64,000 bases of DNA from Burkholderiales bacterium (GTDB lineage: Bacteria; Pseudomonadota; Gammaproteobacteria; Burkholderiales; Usitatibacteraceae): the NCBI GenBank assembly GCA_019634955.1, contig JAHCAK010000017.1, positions 19,131 through 83,130 on the forward strand. The letters are read 5' to 3'. The position numbers were made by a program, and so were the translations under genes. Shown piece by piece: positions 8,726-18,555 of this stretch. Positions within the stretch are counted from its first letter, which is position 1. Every line of letters starts with the position of its first letter. The notes under the pieces are model-generated. The model did no database searches. It saw nothing but the letters and a program-made list of their open reading frames with translations, and had not been told where the DNA came from.

Positions 8726-9631
8726 CTAGCGGGGAACCTTCTTGATGGCGTTCTGGATCTCGGCGATGGCGCGCTCGATCTCCTCGTCGGTCACGTCCTC
8801 GGCGGCCACGGGGCGGTCGAGCTCCATGGTGTTGGAGGAGGTCGTGAACTGCTCGTTGTCCATGAGCTCGGTGTCGGCGTGGCGCGGGTCGTCCTGCGCT
8901 TCCCACGTCATCGCCACCACGGAGAGGTTGTCGCTCTCGCCCTTGGCGCGCTTGTGCGCCTCGGTGAGGAGCCCCGGGAGCAGCCCCATGATGTCCTGCT
9001 TCCTCAGCAGGTTCGCGATGAGCGCGGCCGGGATCTGGCTCCAGAACCCGTCGGTGGAGAGCACGATCGTGTCGCCCGTCTGCAGGCGGAACTCGCTGCC
9101 CACCGCGATCACCGGCGGCACCACGCCGCCGAGGCAGCTGTAGATCTTGTTGCGCTCCGGGTGCAGCGCCGCGGCCTCGGGCGTGATGACGCCGGAGTCG
9201 ACCATCTGCTGCACGCGCGAGTGGTCCTGGGTGGCGGCGGCGAGCTTGCCCCCGCGCAGCACGTACAGGCGCGAGTCGCCGGCGTGCGCCCACCACGCGC
9301 TGCCCTCCTGCACGATGCAGACGACGCAAGTCGTGCGCGGGGATTCGAGCAGGTTCTCGGCCACGGCGTGCGAGACGATGGCGCGGTGCGCGGCGTTGAT
9401 CACGCTCACGAGGAAGTCCGAGGGCCGGCGCAGCTTGTTGCGCGCCTCCTGCTGGAAGAGGCGCGTGATCTCCGTCACCGCGATCTCGGCGGCCACCTCG
9501 CCCTGCGCGTGCCCGCCCATGCCGTCGGCGGCCACCATCAGCAGCACGTCGCGGCTGTAGGAGTAGCCGACGCGGTCCTCGTTGCCCTCGCGGTCGCCCT
9601 GCCGGCTGTCCTGGAAGATGGTGAAGCGCAT
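8726..9631 (-). CDS. PP2C-family serine/threonine protein phosphatase
   Basis: 301 residues. The catalytic core occupies about residues 1-245: N-terminal DRVGYS, metal-binding [33 protein letters not shown] and [10 protein letters not shown], all typical of bacterial PP2C/Stp1. A roughly 55-residue acidic tail follows, containing threonines in T-x-x-(L/M) settings (TELM and TMEL) before a helical end. It dephosphorylates Ser/Thr phosphoproteins and is the natural partner of the kinase encoded 11 bases upstream on the same strand. The tail threonines may be kinase targets or docking sites; that is inference. Confidence 0.92.
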   Translation of the reverse strand: MRFTIFQDSRQGDREGNEDRVGYSYSRDVLLMVAADGMGGHAQGEVAAEIAVTEITRLFQQEARNKLRRPSDFLVSVINAAHRAIVSHAVAENLLESPRTTCVVCIVQEGSAWWAHAGDSRLYVLRGGKLAAATQDHSRVQQMVDSGVITPEAAALHPERNKIYSCLGGVVPPVIAVGSEFRLQTGDTIVLSTDGFWSQIPAALIANLLRKQDIMGLLPGLLTEAHKRAKGESDNLSVVAMTWEAQDDPRHADTELMDNEQFTTSSNTMELDRPVAAEDVTDEEIERAIAEIQNAIKKVPR

Positions 9632-9642
9632 GCGCGCGGGGG

Positions 9643-10587
9643 CTATTTCGTGAAGAGCTTAGAGATGGGCTTGTTCAGCGTGTCGAGGAAGCCCTTGCGG
9701 CCGGCCTCCTGCGGCTCCGCCATGAGGAGCTTCTGCAGCTCGAAGGCGGTCTGCGGCCGCGCGAGGTGGTCCAGCCGCAGGCAGGCCTCGACGATGTCGT
9801 AGAGCTCGTCGGAGTACTGCTGCCGCGCGAGCGTGCGCAGCGGGATGAGCCGGTCCTTCTCCAGGCGCGCGTCGGCCGCCTGCGGGGGCGTGCCGGCGAT
9901 GCAGGTGTAGAGCGTGGCCCCCACCGAGTAGATGTCGCTCCAGGGTCCGAGCTGCGCGGGCTCGAACTTGTACTGCTCGGGGGCGGCGAAGCCCGCGGTG
10001 TACATGGGCTTCAGCTTCATCGGCTCGTCGGAGAGCGTGATCCGCGCCGCGCCGAAGTCGAGCAGCACGGGCCGCCCGTCCATCGCGATGTAGACGTTGG
10101 CGGGCTTGATGTCCAGGTGCAGCAGCTTGTTGGCGTGCACCTCGCGCAGCCCGTTCATCAGGTGGATGAAGATGCGGCGCATGAAGGCCTCGGTGAACTC
10201 CGCGCGGTTCCTCTGGATGTGGAACTGCAGCGTGCGGCCGCGCACGTACTGCATCACCATGTAGCAGGTCTCGTTGGCGCGGAAGAAGTTCTCCACGCGC
10301 ACGACGTTGGGGTGCGAGATGAGGGCGAGCGCGCGGCCCTCCTCGAAGAAGCACTTCAGGCCGTGCCGGAACACCGACAGGTTGGCCGGGTCGTCGATGC
10401 GCACCTCCGTGCCCTCGGCGCGCAGCGCGAGGGAAGCGGGCAGGTACTCCTTGATCGCGAACGGCGTCTGGTTCTCGTCGTAGGCGAGATAGACGATGCT
10501 GAAACCGCCGGAGGAAAGGGGCTTGTCGATGCGATAGCCGTTGAGCACGTAGCCACCGGGCAACGGCTGGTTCACCTGCGAAGGCAT
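9643..10587 (-). CDS. Serine/threonine protein kinase
   Basis: 314-residue Hanks-type kinase. The Gly-rich loop is [10 protein letters not shown] near residue 26, the ATP-binding Lys is K46 in AIKEYLP, the catalytic loop is HLDIKPANV (157-165, D159, K161), the metal-binding motif is DFGAA at 177, and the activation segment is [11 protein letters not shown] at 196. All catalytic residues are present. It has no transmembrane helix or extracellular sensor, so it is cytosolic, unlike PknB. The start chosen is [15 protein letters not shown] (10587); an ATG at 10629 would add 14 residues. It heads a run with PP2C, rph, rdgB and hemW. Substrates are unknown. Confidence 0.92.
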   Translation of the reverse strand: MPSQVNQPLPGGYVLNGYRIDKPLSSGGFSIVYLAYDENQTPFAIKEYLPASLALRAEGTEVRIDDPANLSVFRHGLKCFFEEGRALALISHPNVVRVENFFRANETCYMVMQYVRGRTLQFHIQRNRAEFTEAFMRRIFIHLMNGLREVHANKLLHLDIKPANVYIAMDGRPVLLDFGAARITLSDEPMKLKPMYTAGFAAPEQYKFEPAQLGPWSDIYSVGATLYTCIAGTPPQAADARLEKDRLIPLRTLARQQYSDELYDIVEACLRLDHLARPQTAFELQKLLMAEPQEAGRKGFLDTLNKPISKLFTK

Positions 10588-10605
10588 GGGATGCGGGGGT
10601 TCCGC

Positions 10606-10611
10606 TATAAT
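10606..10611 (+). promoter_or_regulatory. -10 element ahead of yicC-gmk
   Basis: A perfect TATAAT (10606-10611) in the 137-bp gap between the divergent kinase and yicC genes. No good -35 lies 16-18 bases upstream, so an activator or relaxed -35 would be needed. Transcription would start near 10618, giving a leader of about 107 nt before the yicC ATG at 10725. A perfect hexamer is uncommon in DNA this GC-rich. Confidence 0.4.
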
Positions 10612-10724
10612 TCGCTGCATTGTCGGCAATCGAAAACGGGTTGTAAAGCCGCGAACGCAAAGGTTTTTTTGCCGACCGGCCGCCTCCCGCCCGCCGATCC
10701 CCCCAACATGACACCGAGGGCGCC

Positions 10725-11591
10725 ATGATCGCCAGCATGACCGGCTTCGCCGCCGCCACCCGCGAGGTCGCCGGCGGCCAGCTGGCGGTGGAGCTGAAGA
10801 GCGTCAACCACCGCTACCTGGAGTTCCAGTGCCGCATGGCCGAGGACCTGCGCGCCCTCGAGCCCGTGCTGCGCGAGGCGGTGGCCGGCGGGCTCACGCG
10901 CGGCAAGGTCGACTGCCGCCTCACCTTCACGCCCGCGGCTGCCGGCGAGCGCTCGCTCTCCCCGGACGCCAAGGCGATGGCCGCTCTCGCCGAGGCGAGC
11001 GCCGTCGTGGCCGCGGCCTTCCCGCAGGCGCGGCCTCTCTCCGTTTCCGAGGTGCTGCACTGGCCCGGCGTGCTCGCCAACGCCGAGATCGCCCCGGACC
11101 AGATCCGCGAGGATGTCGCACGGCTGGCCGCGCAGGCCGTGGCGGAGCTCTCCCAGACGCGCAAGCGCGAGGGCGAGAAGCTCGCGCAGGTGCTGGGCGA
11201 GCGGCTGGAATCCATGGCCGCGCTGGTGGCCCAGGCCCAGCCCCTCATGCCGGAGGTGATGAAGGCCTACCGCGAGAAGCTCGCGGCGCGCCTGGCGGAG
11301 GCCGCGGCCGCGCCCACCGATGAACGCATCCAGCAGGAGGTCGTGTTCTACGCCGCGCGCATCGACGTCGACGAGGAGCTCGAGCGCCTCGCCGCGCACG
11401 TGGCCGAGTTCCGCCGCGTGCTGGGCAAGGGCGGCGCCTGCGGCAAGCGGCTGGACTTCCTCTGCCAGGAACTCAACCGCGAGGCCAACACGCTGGGCTC
11501 GAAGTCCGTCTCCTCGGACATGACGCGCATCTCGGTGGAGCTCAAGGTCCTCATCGAGCAGATGCGCGAGCAGGTCCAGAACATCGAGTAG
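10725..11591 (+). CDS. yicC: YicC family endoribonuclease
   Basis: 288 residues. The N-terminus MIASMTGFAAATREVAGG and ELKSVNHRYLE are hallmark YicC_N sequence; the C-terminal DUF1732 domain has DERIQQEVVFYAARIDVDEE and GKRLDFLCQELNREANT followed by KSVSSDMT. YicC was recently characterised as an oligomeric endoribonuclease acting on small RNAs. The yicC-gmk order is conserved. The ATG at 10725 is preferred over one four codons later because homologues start MI-x-SMT. Only 8 bases separate it from gmk. Confidence 0.95.
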   Translation: MIASMTGFAAATREVAGGQLAVELKSVNHRYLEFQCRMAEDLRALEPVLREAVAGGLTRGKVDCRLTFTPAAAGERSLSPDAKAMAALAEASAVVAAAFPQARPLSVSEVLHWPGVLANAEIAPDQIREDVARLAAQAVAELSQTRKREGEKLAQVLGERLESMAALVAQAQPLMPEVMKAYREKLAARLAEAAAAPTDERIQQEVVFYAARIDVDEELERLAAHVAEFRRVLGKGGACGKRLDFLCQELNREANTLGSKSVSSDMTRISVELKVLIEQMREQVQNIE

Positions 11592-11599
11592 GCGCTCTC

Positions 11600-12208
11600 A
11601 TGCCGGGCGATCTCTTCGTCGTCGTGGCGCCCTCGGGCGCCGGCAAGACGAGCCTCGTGAACCGCCTGCTCGAGGCCGAGCGCGGCATCCGGCTCTCCGT
11701 CTCCCACACCACGCGCGCGCCGCGGGCGGGCGAGGTGGACGGCCGCGAGTACCACTTCGTCGCGCGGGCGGCCTTCGAGGCCATGATCGCCGCGGGCGAT
11801 TTCCTCGAGCACGCCGACGTCTACGGCAACTACTACGGCACCTCGCGCCGCTGGATCGAGCAGGAGCTCGCGGGCGAGCACGACGTGCTCCTCGAGATCG
11901 ACTGGCAGGGCGCGCGGCAGGTGCGAGAGCTCTTCCCGCGCATGGTCGGGATCTTCATCCTGCCGCCCTCGCTCGCGGAGCTGCGCCGCCGCCTCACGGA
12001 CCGCGGCAAGGACTCGCCGGAGGTGATCGAGCGCCGCATGGCGAGCGCGCGCGAGGAGATCTCGCATGTTCTTGAATTTGAATATATAATTGTCAACGAA
12101 CAGTTCGACGTGGCCCTGGCGGACCTGCAGGCGGTGGTCCGGGCGGCCCGTCTTTCGCGCGAGCGGGGCGCCAGCCGCCTCTCGCGCCTCCTCGACGAAT
12201 TCAGGTGA
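11600..12208 (+). CDS. gmk: Guanylate kinase
   Basis: Phosphorylates GMP to GDP. 202 residues. The P-loop is [11 protein letters not shown] near residue 10, followed by [21 protein letters not shown], the GMP-binding region, and the lid/ADP region with [17 protein letters not shown]. Start is ATG at 11600, eight bases after yicC. Near its 3' end the codons switch abruptly to AT-rich ones (12067-12105, including ATA, ATT, TAT, CTT and TTT), which encodes ordinary family sequence but looks selected for a DNA signal feeding rpoZ-spoT. Confidence 0.97.
   Translation: MPGDLFVVVAPSGAGKTSLVNRLLEAERGIRLSVSHTTRAPRAGEVDGREYHFVARAAFEAMIAAGDFLEHADVYGNYYGTSRRWIEQELAGEHDVLLEIDWQGARQVRELFPRMVGIFILPPSLAELRRRLTDRGKDSPEVIERRMASAREEISHVLEFEYIIVNEQFDVALADLQAVVRAARLSRERGASRLSRLLDEFR
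12085..12090 (+). promoter_or_regulatory. Promoter-like -10 inside the gmk 3' end, for rpoZ-spoT
   Basis: TATAAT at 12085-12090 lies within a ~35-bp AT-rich island in an otherwise ~70% GC gene. It is 130 bases before the rpoZ start, and the local codons abandon the gene's GC-rich bias. No canonical -35 is visible at the right distance. Inferred to be an internal promoter giving rpoZ and spoT expression independent of gmk. Confidence 0.45.
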
Positions 12209-12219
12209 AGGGGCATCCC

Positions 12220-12441
12220 ATGGCACGCATCACGGTCGACGACTGCATCAAGTTCTTCCCCAACCGCTTCGAGCTCACGCTCGCCGCGACCAACCGCGCG
12301 CGCCAGATCGCGCTGGGCGCCTCGCCCCTCGTGGAAGCCAACCGCGACAAGCCCACGGTCGTGGCGCTGCGCGAGATCGCGCACGGCAAGGTGGGCAAGG
12401 AGCTGCTGAATCCCCCGGCCCCGACGCCGCCCGTGCTCTGA
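12220..12441 (+). CDS. rpoZ: RNA polymerase omega subunit
   Basis: 73-residue omega subunit that helps assemble core RNA polymerase and forms part of a ppGpp-binding site. It reads [19 protein letters not shown] then [16 protein letters not shown] and [15 protein letters not shown], the full omega domain. The ATG at 12220 is chosen over an in-frame ATG at 12205 because it matches homologues and has AAGGGG upstream. It sits between gmk and the ppGpp synthetase/hydrolase gene, the conserved arrangement that links ppGpp metabolism and its polymerase target. Confidence 0.97.
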   Translation: MARITVDDCIKFFPNRFELTLAATNRARQIALGASPLVEANRDKPTVVALREIAHGKVGKELLNPPAPTPPVL

Positions 12442-12449
12442 CCTGATCC

Positions 12450-14633
12450 ATGCCCCTCCCCGGCGTCCAGGCGGTCGGCGGGGGCCTCACCGGCTCCGGC
12501 GCGTCGCCGCCCGGGCCGGACGCATCGGAGCTTTCCGCGAGCCTCGGCTACCTCAAGCCCGAGGACGTCGCGCAGATCGAGCGCGCCTACGACACGGCGC
12601 GCGCCGCCCACGCCGGGCAGTTCCGCAAGAGCGGCGAGCCCTACATCACGCACCCGCTCGCGGTCGCGAAGATCCTCGCGGAGTGGCACCTGGACCCGCA
12701 GGCGCTCATGGCGGCGCTGCTGCACGACGTGGTCGAGGACACGCACACCACCAAGAGCGAGATCGCGCGCCACTACGGCAAGGCGGTGGCGGAGCTGGTC
12801 GACGGCGTCTCCAAGATCGACCGCATCGAGTTCGCCACGCTCCAGCACGCGCAGGCCGAGAACTTCCGCAAGATGCTGCTCGCGATGGCGCGCGACGTGC
12901 GGGTCATCCTCATCAAGCTTGCCGACCGCCTGCACAACATGCGCACGCTGGACGCCGTGCACGCGGAGAAGCAGGAACGCATCGCCCGCGAGACGCTCGA
13001 GATCTACGCGCCCATCGCCAACCGCCTCGGGCTCAATGCCATCTACTACGAGCTGGAGGACCTGGGCTTCCGCTACCTGTACCCGACGCGCTTCCGCGTG
13101 CTGGAGAAGGCGCTCAAGCGAGCCCGCGGCAACCGGCGCGACGCCGTGGGCAAGCTCACGGACGCGATCCAGGCGCGGCTGAAGGAGTTCAAGGTCGACG
13201 CGCAGGTGCACGGGCGCGAGAAGCACATCTCCTCCATCTACAAGAAGATGCAGGAGAAGAACATCTCGTTCTCCGAGGTGTTCGACATCTACGGCTTCCG
13301 CATCCTCGTGCCGGACGTGGCCGCCTGCTACCTCGCGCTCGGGGCGCTGCACACGCTCTACAAGCCCATCCCCGGCAAGTTCAAGGACTACATCGCCATC
13401 CCCAAGGCGAACGGCTACCAGTCGCTGCACACGACGCTCTTCGGGCCCTTCGGGATGCCCGTGGAGGTGCAGATCCGCACGCCCGAGATGCACAAGGTGG
13501 CCGAGGCCGGCGTGGCCTCGCACTGGCTCTACAAGAGCGCCGAGGAGCCGTCGAAGGACGTGCACATGAAGACGCACCAGTGGCTGCAGTCGCTGCTGGA
13601 GATCCAGAGCGAGTCGGGGGATGCGCTCGAGTTCCTGGAGCACATCAAGGTCGACCTCTTCCCCGAGGAGGTCTACGTCTTCTCGCCCAAGGGCAAGATC
13701 TTCTCGCTGCCGCGCGGGGCCACGCCGATCGACTTCGCCTACGCCGTGCACACGGACGTGGGCAACCGCTGCGTGGCCGCGCGCGTGAACGGCGAGACCG
13801 TGCCGCTGGGCACGCAGCTCCGCAACGGCGACCGCGTCGAGATCGTGACCGACCCCGAGTCGCGCCCCAACCCGGTGTGGCTCTCGTACGTGGCCACCGG
13901 CAAGGCGCGCTCGCACATCCGCCACTACCTCAAGACCATGCAGTCGGCCGAGAGCGCGGAGGTGGGCGAGCTCCTGCTGGTGCAGGCGCTGCGCTCGCTC
14001 AAGGCCAACCCCGAGGAGGTGGGCGAGGAGCACTGGAAGCGCTTCTTCAAGGGCGACGCCGCCAAGACCCGCGAGGAGGTGCTGGCCGACATCGGGCTGG
14101 GCAAGCGGCTCGCCGTGGTGGTGGCCAAGCGCCTGCTCGCCACGCCCGAGGCCGTCTCCGAGGGCACGCACCGGCTGGAGTCCGTCACCATCCGCGGCAC
14201 CGAGGGCCTCGCGGTGCAGTTCGCGCCGTGCTGCCGGCCCATCCCGGGCGACCCGATCATCGCGCAGATCAAGAAGGGCCAGGGCCTCGTGGTGCACACC
14301 CACGACTGCCCCGCCATCCACCCCTTCCACTTCGACCCCGAGAAGTGGGTCGACGTGCAGTGGGACGTGGCGCACGGCCGGCTCTTCGACGTGAACGTGC
14401 GCCTCACCGCGGCCAACCAGCGCGGCGTCCTCGCGCGGCTCGCGGCCGAGATCTCGGAAGCGGACTCCAACATCGACCACATCGAGACCGAGGAGCGCGC
14501 GAGCAGCGCCTACACCACCATCGTCTTCACCATCCAGGTGAAGAACCGCATGCACCTCGCCAACGTGTTCCGGAAGCTCCGGCGCATCCCCGAGGTGGTC
14601 CGCCTCCAGCGACTCAAGAAGAAGCCCGCATGA
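12450..14633 (+). CDS. spoT: Bifunctional (p)ppGpp synthetase/hydrolase SpoT
   Basis: 727 residues. The HD hydrolase domain comes first ([12 protein letters not shown], then HDVVEDT near residue 90 with intact metal ligands). The synthetase domain has [17 protein letters not shown] near 315, followed by TGS ([20 protein letters not shown]), a zinc-finger-like helical part ([11 protein letters not shown]) and an ACT domain at the C-terminus. The intact HD motif and synthetase residues argue for a true bifunctional enzyme and against hydrolase-dead RelA. The synthetase loop reads KFKD where the bifunctional class typically has RxKD, a conservative change. It overlaps ridA by four bases (ATGA). 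Confidence 0.95.
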   Translation: MPLPGVQAVGGGLTGSGASPPGPDASELSASLGYLKPEDVAQIERAYDTARAAHAGQFRKSGEPYITHPLAVAKILAEWHLDPQALMAALLHDVVEDTHTTKSEIARHYGKAVAELVDGVSKIDRIEFATLQHAQAENFRKMLLAMARDVRVILIKLADRLHNMRTLDAVHAEKQERIARETLEIYAPIANRLGLNAIYYELEDLGFRYLYPTRFRVLEKALKRARGNRRDAVGKLTDAIQARLKEFKVDAQVHGREKHISSIYKKMQEKNISFSEVFDIYGFRILVPDVAACYLALGALHTLYKPIPGKFKDYIAIPKANGYQSLHTTLFGPFGMPVEVQIRTPEMHKVAEAGVASHWLYKSAEEPSKDVHMKTHQWLQSLLEIQSESGDALEFLEHIKVDLFPEEVYVFSPKGKIFSLPRGATPIDFAYAVHTDVGNRCVAARVNGETVPLGTQLRNGDRVEIVTDPESRPNPVWLSYVATGKARSHIRHYLKTMQSAESAEVGELLLVQALRSLKANPEEVGEEHWKRFFKGDAAKTREEVLADIGLGKRLAVVVAKRLLATPEAVSEGTHRLESVTIRGTEGLAVQFAPCCRPIPGDPIIAQIKKGQGLVVHTHDCPAIHPFHFDPEKWVDVQWDVAHGRLFDVNVRLTAANQRGVLARLAAEISEADSNIDHIETEERASSAYTTIVFTIQVKNRMHLANVFRKLRRIPEVVRLQRLKKKPA

Positions 14634-15031
14634 ACAGGAAGCAACCCGTCGCCACCCCCGGCGCCCCCGCCGCCATCGGCCCGTACTCGCAGGCGATCCG
14701 CGCCGGCGACACGGTCTACCTCTCCGGCCAGATCCCGCTCGACCCGGCCACGATGCAGCTCGTGGAGGGGTTCGACGCGCAGGTGCGGCGCGTCTTCGAC
14801 AACCTGCAGGCCGTCTGCCGCGAGGCGGGCGCCGGCTTCGACGACGTGGTGCGCGTGACCATCTACCTCACCGACCTCGCGAAGTTCCCGGTGGTGAACG
14901 AGATCATGGCGTCGTACTTCCGCGAGCCGTACCCGGCGCGCGTGACGGTCGGCGTGGCGTCGCTGCCGCGCGGGGCCGCCGTCGAGATCGACGCCATCGC
15001 CCACCTGCCGGGCCCGGAAGACCGGGGCTAG
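14630..15031 (+). CDS. ridA: RidA family enamine/imine deaminase
   Basis: 133-residue YjgF/YER057c/UK114 protein that hydrolyses reactive 2-aminoacrylate-type imines made by PLP enzymes. Family signatures: [25 protein letters not shown] near residue 13-37, [12 protein letters not shown] near 75, and the C-terminal [20 protein letters not shown], which includes the conserved substrate-binding Arg. ATG overlaps the spoT stop as ATGA. The spoT-ridA-recG order is common in proteobacteria. Confidence 0.95.
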   Translation: MNRKQPVATPGAPAAIGPYSQAIRAGDTVYLSGQIPLDPATMQLVEGFDAQVRRVFDNLQAVCREAGAGFDDVVRVTIYLTDLAKFPVVNEIMASYFREPYPARVTVGVASLPRGAAVEIDAIAHLPGPEDRG

Positions 15032-15039
15032 CCCGACCC

Positions 15040-17124
15040 GTGGCCGTCCCGCGCTCCCCTCGCGTGGCGGTGGACACGGAGAGCGCCTCTCCCCCGCCCC
15101 GCGACGACCTCGTCGCCGGCCCGGCGGTGCGCGAGAAGCTCGCGAAGCTGGGCATCCACTCGCGCCTCGACCTCGTGCTGCACCTGCCGCTGCGCTACGA
15201 GGACGAGACGCGCCTCACGCCGCTCGCGGAGGCGCGCCCCGGCGAGCCGGTGCTGGTGGAGGCGGAGGTGGTCGAAAGCGAGGTCAAGTTCCGCCCGCGC
15301 CGCACCCTCGTGGTGAAGTGCACGGACGGGAGAAGCGAGCTGTGGCTGCGCTTCCTCAACTTCTACCCCAGCCAGGTGAAGCAGATGGCGCCGGGGCGAA
15401 GGCTGCGCCTCTTCGGCGAGGTGCGCCCCGGCTTCTTCGGCGCGGAGATGGTGCACCCGAAGGTGCGCGTCGTGGACGAGACGACGCCTCTGCCCGCTTC
15501 CCTCACGCCCGTGTATCCCACCACGGCCGGGATGTCGCAGGCGAACCTGCGCGGCTTCATCGAGCACGCGCTGGACACGCTGCTGCTGGACGATACGCTC
15601 GAACCCGCGCTGCTGGAGCGCCTCGCCCTGCAGGGCTTCCGCGAGAGCGTGCTGCTGCTGCACCGCCCGCCGCCGGACGTGCCCGCGGCGAGCCTCGCGG
15701 ACCGCACGCACCCCGCGTGGCGCCGGCTCAAGTTCGACGAGCTCCTCGCGCAGCAGCTCGCCATGCGCATCGCCTACCGCGAGCGGCGCGGCAAGAGCGC
15801 CCCGCGCATGCCGGACAAGCACACGCTCACGAACCTGCTGGTGAAGTCGCTGCCCTTCGCCCTCACGCGCGCGCAGAAGAAGGCCTGGGCCACCATCGCC
15901 CACGACCTCGCGCAGCCGCACCCGATGCGCCGGCTGCTGCAGGGCGACGTGGGCAGCGGCAAGACGCTGGTCGCGGCGCTCGCGGCCCTGCAGGCCATCG
16001 AGAACGACTGGCAGGTGGCGCTCATGGCGCCCACCGAGATCCTGGCGGAGCAGCACTACCTCAAGCTCGCCCACTGGCTGGAGCCGCTGGGCGTGAAGGT
16101 GAGCTGGCTCGCCGGCAGCCTCAAGGCGCGCGCCAAGAAGGCGGCGGCGGAGGCCATCGCCCGCGGCGAGACGCAGCTCGCCATCGGCACGCACGCGCTC
16201 TTCCAGGAAGGCGTCGAATTCCAGCGGCTGGGCCTCGCCATCGTCGACGAGCAGCACCGCTTCGGCGTCGCGCAGCGCCTGGCGCTGACGGGGAAGGGCA
16301 CGGAGCCGCACCAGCTCATGATGAGCGCGACTCCCATCCCGCGCACGCTCTCCATGAGCTACTACGCCGACCTCGACGTGAGCGTGATCGACGAGCTGCC
16401 GCCGGGGCGGACGCCGGTCGTGACCAAGCTCGTGGACGAGTCGCGCCGCGACGAGGTGATCCAGCGCATCCGCGCGAGCTGCGCCGAGGGTGCGCAGGCC
16501 TACTGGGTGTGCCCGCTCATCGAGGAGAGCGAGACGCTGCAGCTGAAGACGGCGCTCGAGACCTTCGAGACGCTGAAGGCCACCTTCCCCGACCTCGCCG
16601 TGGGGCTCGTGCACGGGCGCATGAAGCCCGGCGAGAAGGCGCAGGTGATGGCCGACTTCAAGGCGAAGCGCGTGCAGCTCCTCGTGGCCACCACCGTCAT
16701 CGAGGTGGGCGTGGACGTCCCCAACGCGACGCTCATGGTGATCGAGCACGCCGAGCGCATGGGGCTCGCGCAGCTGCACCAGCTGCGCGGGCGCGTGGGG
16801 CGCGGCACGGGCAGGAGCCTCGCGATCCTCCTGTATCATCAACCGTTGTCGGAGATGGCGCGCGCGAGGCTCAAGGTCATCTACGAAACGACCGACGGCT
16901 TCGAGATCGCGCGCCAGGACCTCCTGCAGCGCGGGCCCGGCGAGTACCTCGGGGCGCGCCAGAGCGGGGCGCCGCTGCTGCGCTTCGCGGACCTGGAGCG
17001 CGACACCGACCTCATCGAGCTCGCGCGGGAAGTCGCCGACACGATGCTCTCCGAACGCTCGCACGCGGTGGAAAGGCACCTGGACCGCTGGCTCGGCCAC
17101 CGGCAGTTCTACCTCAAGGCATGA
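15040..17124 (+). CDS. recG: ATP-dependent DNA helicase RecG
   Basis: 694-residue branch-migration helicase that remodels stalled replication forks. An N-terminal wedge/OB domain (about 1-250) is followed by the SF2 motor: Walker A GDVGSGKT near residue 305, motif II DEQHRFG near 405, motif III MSATPIPRTL, motif VI QLRGRVGRG, and the C-terminal RecG TRG-like region with GPGEYLGARQSG. The start is GTG at 15040, 8 bases after ridA. The ATG of ubiC overlaps its stop codon. Length equals the family norm. Confidence 0.96.
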   Translation: MAVPRSPRVAVDTESASPPPRDDLVAGPAVREKLAKLGIHSRLDLVLHLPLRYEDETRLTPLAEARPGEPVLVEAEVVESEVKFRPRRTLVVKCTDGRSELWLRFLNFYPSQVKQMAPGRRLRLFGEVRPGFFGAEMVHPKVRVVDETTPLPASLTPVYPTTAGMSQANLRGFIEHALDTLLLDDTLEPALLERLALQGFRESVLLLHRPPPDVPAASLADRTHPAWRRLKFDELLAQQLAMRIAYRERRGKSAPRMPDKHTLTNLLVKSLPFALTRAQKKAWATIAHDLAQPHPMRRLLQGDVGSGKTLVAALAALQAIENDWQVALMAPTEILAEQHYLKLAHWLEPLGVKVSWLAGSLKARAKKAAAEAIARGETQLAIGTHALFQEGVEFQRLGLAIVDEQHRFGVAQRLALTGKGTEPHQLMMSATPIPRTLSMSYYADLDVSVIDELPPGRTPVVTKLVDESRRDEVIQRIRASCAEGAQAYWVCPLIEESETLQLKTALETFETLKATFPDLAVGLVHGRMKPGEKAQVMADFKAKRVQLLVATTVIEVGVDVPNATLMVIEHAERMGLAQLHQLRGRVGRGTGRSLAILLYHQPLSEMARARLKVIYETTDGFEIARQDLLQRGPGEYLGARQSGAPLLRFADLERDTDLIELAREVADTMLSERSHAVERHLDRWLGHRQFYLKA

Positions 17125-17645
17125 ATCGATGGAAACGGCTCGCGCCGCCGCACGCGGATCCCTGGCGCCCCTGGCTCGCCTGGCGCGGGTCGCTCACCTG
17201 GCGCATCACGGCGCGCGCGCGGGATTTCCGCGTGGAGGTCGTCCGCCAGGGCCTGCACATCCCCAACGAGGACGAGTACCGGCAGCTCGGGCAGCCGACG
17301 CACCGGCGCGCGCTCGTGCGAGAGGTGGTGCTGCACGCGGCCGGCCGGCCGGTGGTGCTCGCGCACTCCATCGCCGCGTGGCGGGACCTCTCCGGCACCT
17401 GGCGCGGCCTGCGCGGCCTGGGCACGCGCCCGCTCGCGGAGGCGCTCTTCACCGACCCGCTCGTCTCGCGCGGGCCGCTGGAGTTCGTGCGCATCGACGC
17501 GCGCCACCCGCTGGGCCGGCGCGCGCGGCAGGTGTTCGGGCGCGACTTCCCCGTGCTGTGGGCGCGCCGCTCGCGCTTCGTGAAGCGCGGCCGGCCGCTC
17601 CTCGTGACGGAGGTGTTCCTGCCCGCGCTGCTCGACCTGCGCTGA
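17121..17645 (+). CDS. ubiC: Chorismate pyruvate-lyase
   Basis: Converts chorismate to 4-hydroxybenzoate plus pyruvate, the first committed step to ubiquinone. 174 residues. Family landmarks are WLAWRGSLTWRI, REVVLHAAGRPVVLAHSI with the conserved catalytic-site Arg, SRGPLEFVRID, and the C-terminal VLWARRSRFVKRGRPLLVTE plus VFLPALL. It overlaps recG by 4 bases and is followed directly by ubiA, whose substrate is the product of this enzyme. Confidence 0.92.
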   Translation: MNRWKRLAPPHADPWRPWLAWRGSLTWRITARARDFRVEVVRQGLHIPNEDEYRQLGQPTHRRALVREVVLHAAGRPVVLAHSIAAWRDLSGTWRGLRGLGTRPLAEALFTDPLVSRGPLEFVRIDARHPLGRRARQVFGRDFPVLWARRSRFVKRGRPLLVTEVFLPALLDLR

Positions 17646-17655
17646 TGGGCCGGCC

Positions 17656-18546
17656 GTGAAGCTCGCCGCGGTCGCCGCGCGCCTGGACGCCTACGAGAAG
17701 CTCGTCCGCCTCGACAAGCCCGTCGGCATCCTGCTGCTGCTGTGGCCCACGCTGTGGGGGCTGTGGCTCGCCGTGCGGGAGGTCCCCGACTGGCGCTTCC
17801 TGTGGGTGTTCGTGATGGGCACGGTGCTCATGCGCTCGGCGGGCTGCGCCATCAACGACTTCGCGGACCGGCGCTTCGACCCGCACGTGGAGCGCACGCG
17901 CACGCGCCCGCTCGCCGCCGGGGCGATCCACCCGGAGGAGGCGGTGCTCGTGGCCGCTTCCCTCGCGCTCGCCGCCTTCCTCATCGTCGTGTGGACGATG
18001 AACGCGCTCACCATCGGGCTCGCGGTGGTGGCGGGCGTGATCGCGGCGATCTACCCCTTCACCAAGCGCTTCCTGTCGCTGCCGCAGGCGTGGCTGGGCA
18101 TGTGCTTCGGCTTCGGCATCCCCATGGCCTACGGCGCGCAGCTGGGGGACGTGCCGGCGGTCGCGTGGTGGCTGTGGGTCGCCAACATCTTCTGGACGCT
18201 CGCCTACGACACCGAGTACGCGATGGTGGACCGTGACGACGACCTGAAGATCGGCATCAAGACCTCCGCGATCCTCTTCGGCCGCCTCGACGTGCTCGCG
18301 GTGGCGCTCTGCTACGGCGCGTTCTTCGCGGGCATGGCGGCCATCGGGGGGTGGCAGGGCTGGGGGCCGTTCTACTTCACGGGCCTGCTCTTCGGCGGCA
18401 TCCTCGCCGGCTACCACCTGCTGTGGATCAAGGACCGCTCGCGCGAGGGCTGCTTCCGCGCCTTCCGCCACAACCACTGGATCGGGCTCGCGGTGTTCGC
18501 GGGCGTGGTCCTCGACGTGCAGTTCCCGTTGGCCCTTCCGGGCTAG
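17656..18546 (+). CDS. ubiA: 4-hydroxybenzoate polyprenyltransferase
   Basis: 296-residue integral membrane prenyltransferase that attaches the polyprenyl tail to 4-hydroxybenzoate. The first Mg-diphosphate motif is NDFADRRFD near residue 69, followed by HVERTRTRPLAAG; the second is YDTEYAMVDRDDD near 183. About eight or nine hydrophobic helices are evident. Starts with GTG at 17656, ten bases after ubiC. Pairing with ubiC makes a ubiquinone-entry cassette. Confidence 0.96.
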   Translation: MKLAAVAARLDAYEKLVRLDKPVGILLLLWPTLWGLWLAVREVPDWRFLWVFVMGTVLMRSAGCAINDFADRRFDPHVERTRTRPLAAGAIHPEEAVLVAASLALAAFLIVVWTMNALTIGLAVVAGVIAAIYPFTKRFLSLPQAWLGMCFGFGIPMAYGAQLGDVPAVAWWLWVANIFWTLAYDTEYAMVDRDDDLKIGIKTSAILFGRLDVLAVALCYGAFFAGMAAIGGWQGWGPFYFTGLLFGGILAGYHLLWIKDRSREGCFRAFRHNHWIGLAVFAGVVLDVQFPLALPG

Positions 18547-18555
18547 GAGCAAGCG

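Noticed and set aside
12201..14555. 784-codon minus-strand open frame opposite spoT
   Set aside because: Third-position GC creates long antisense frames here; spoT on the plus strand is complete and conserved.
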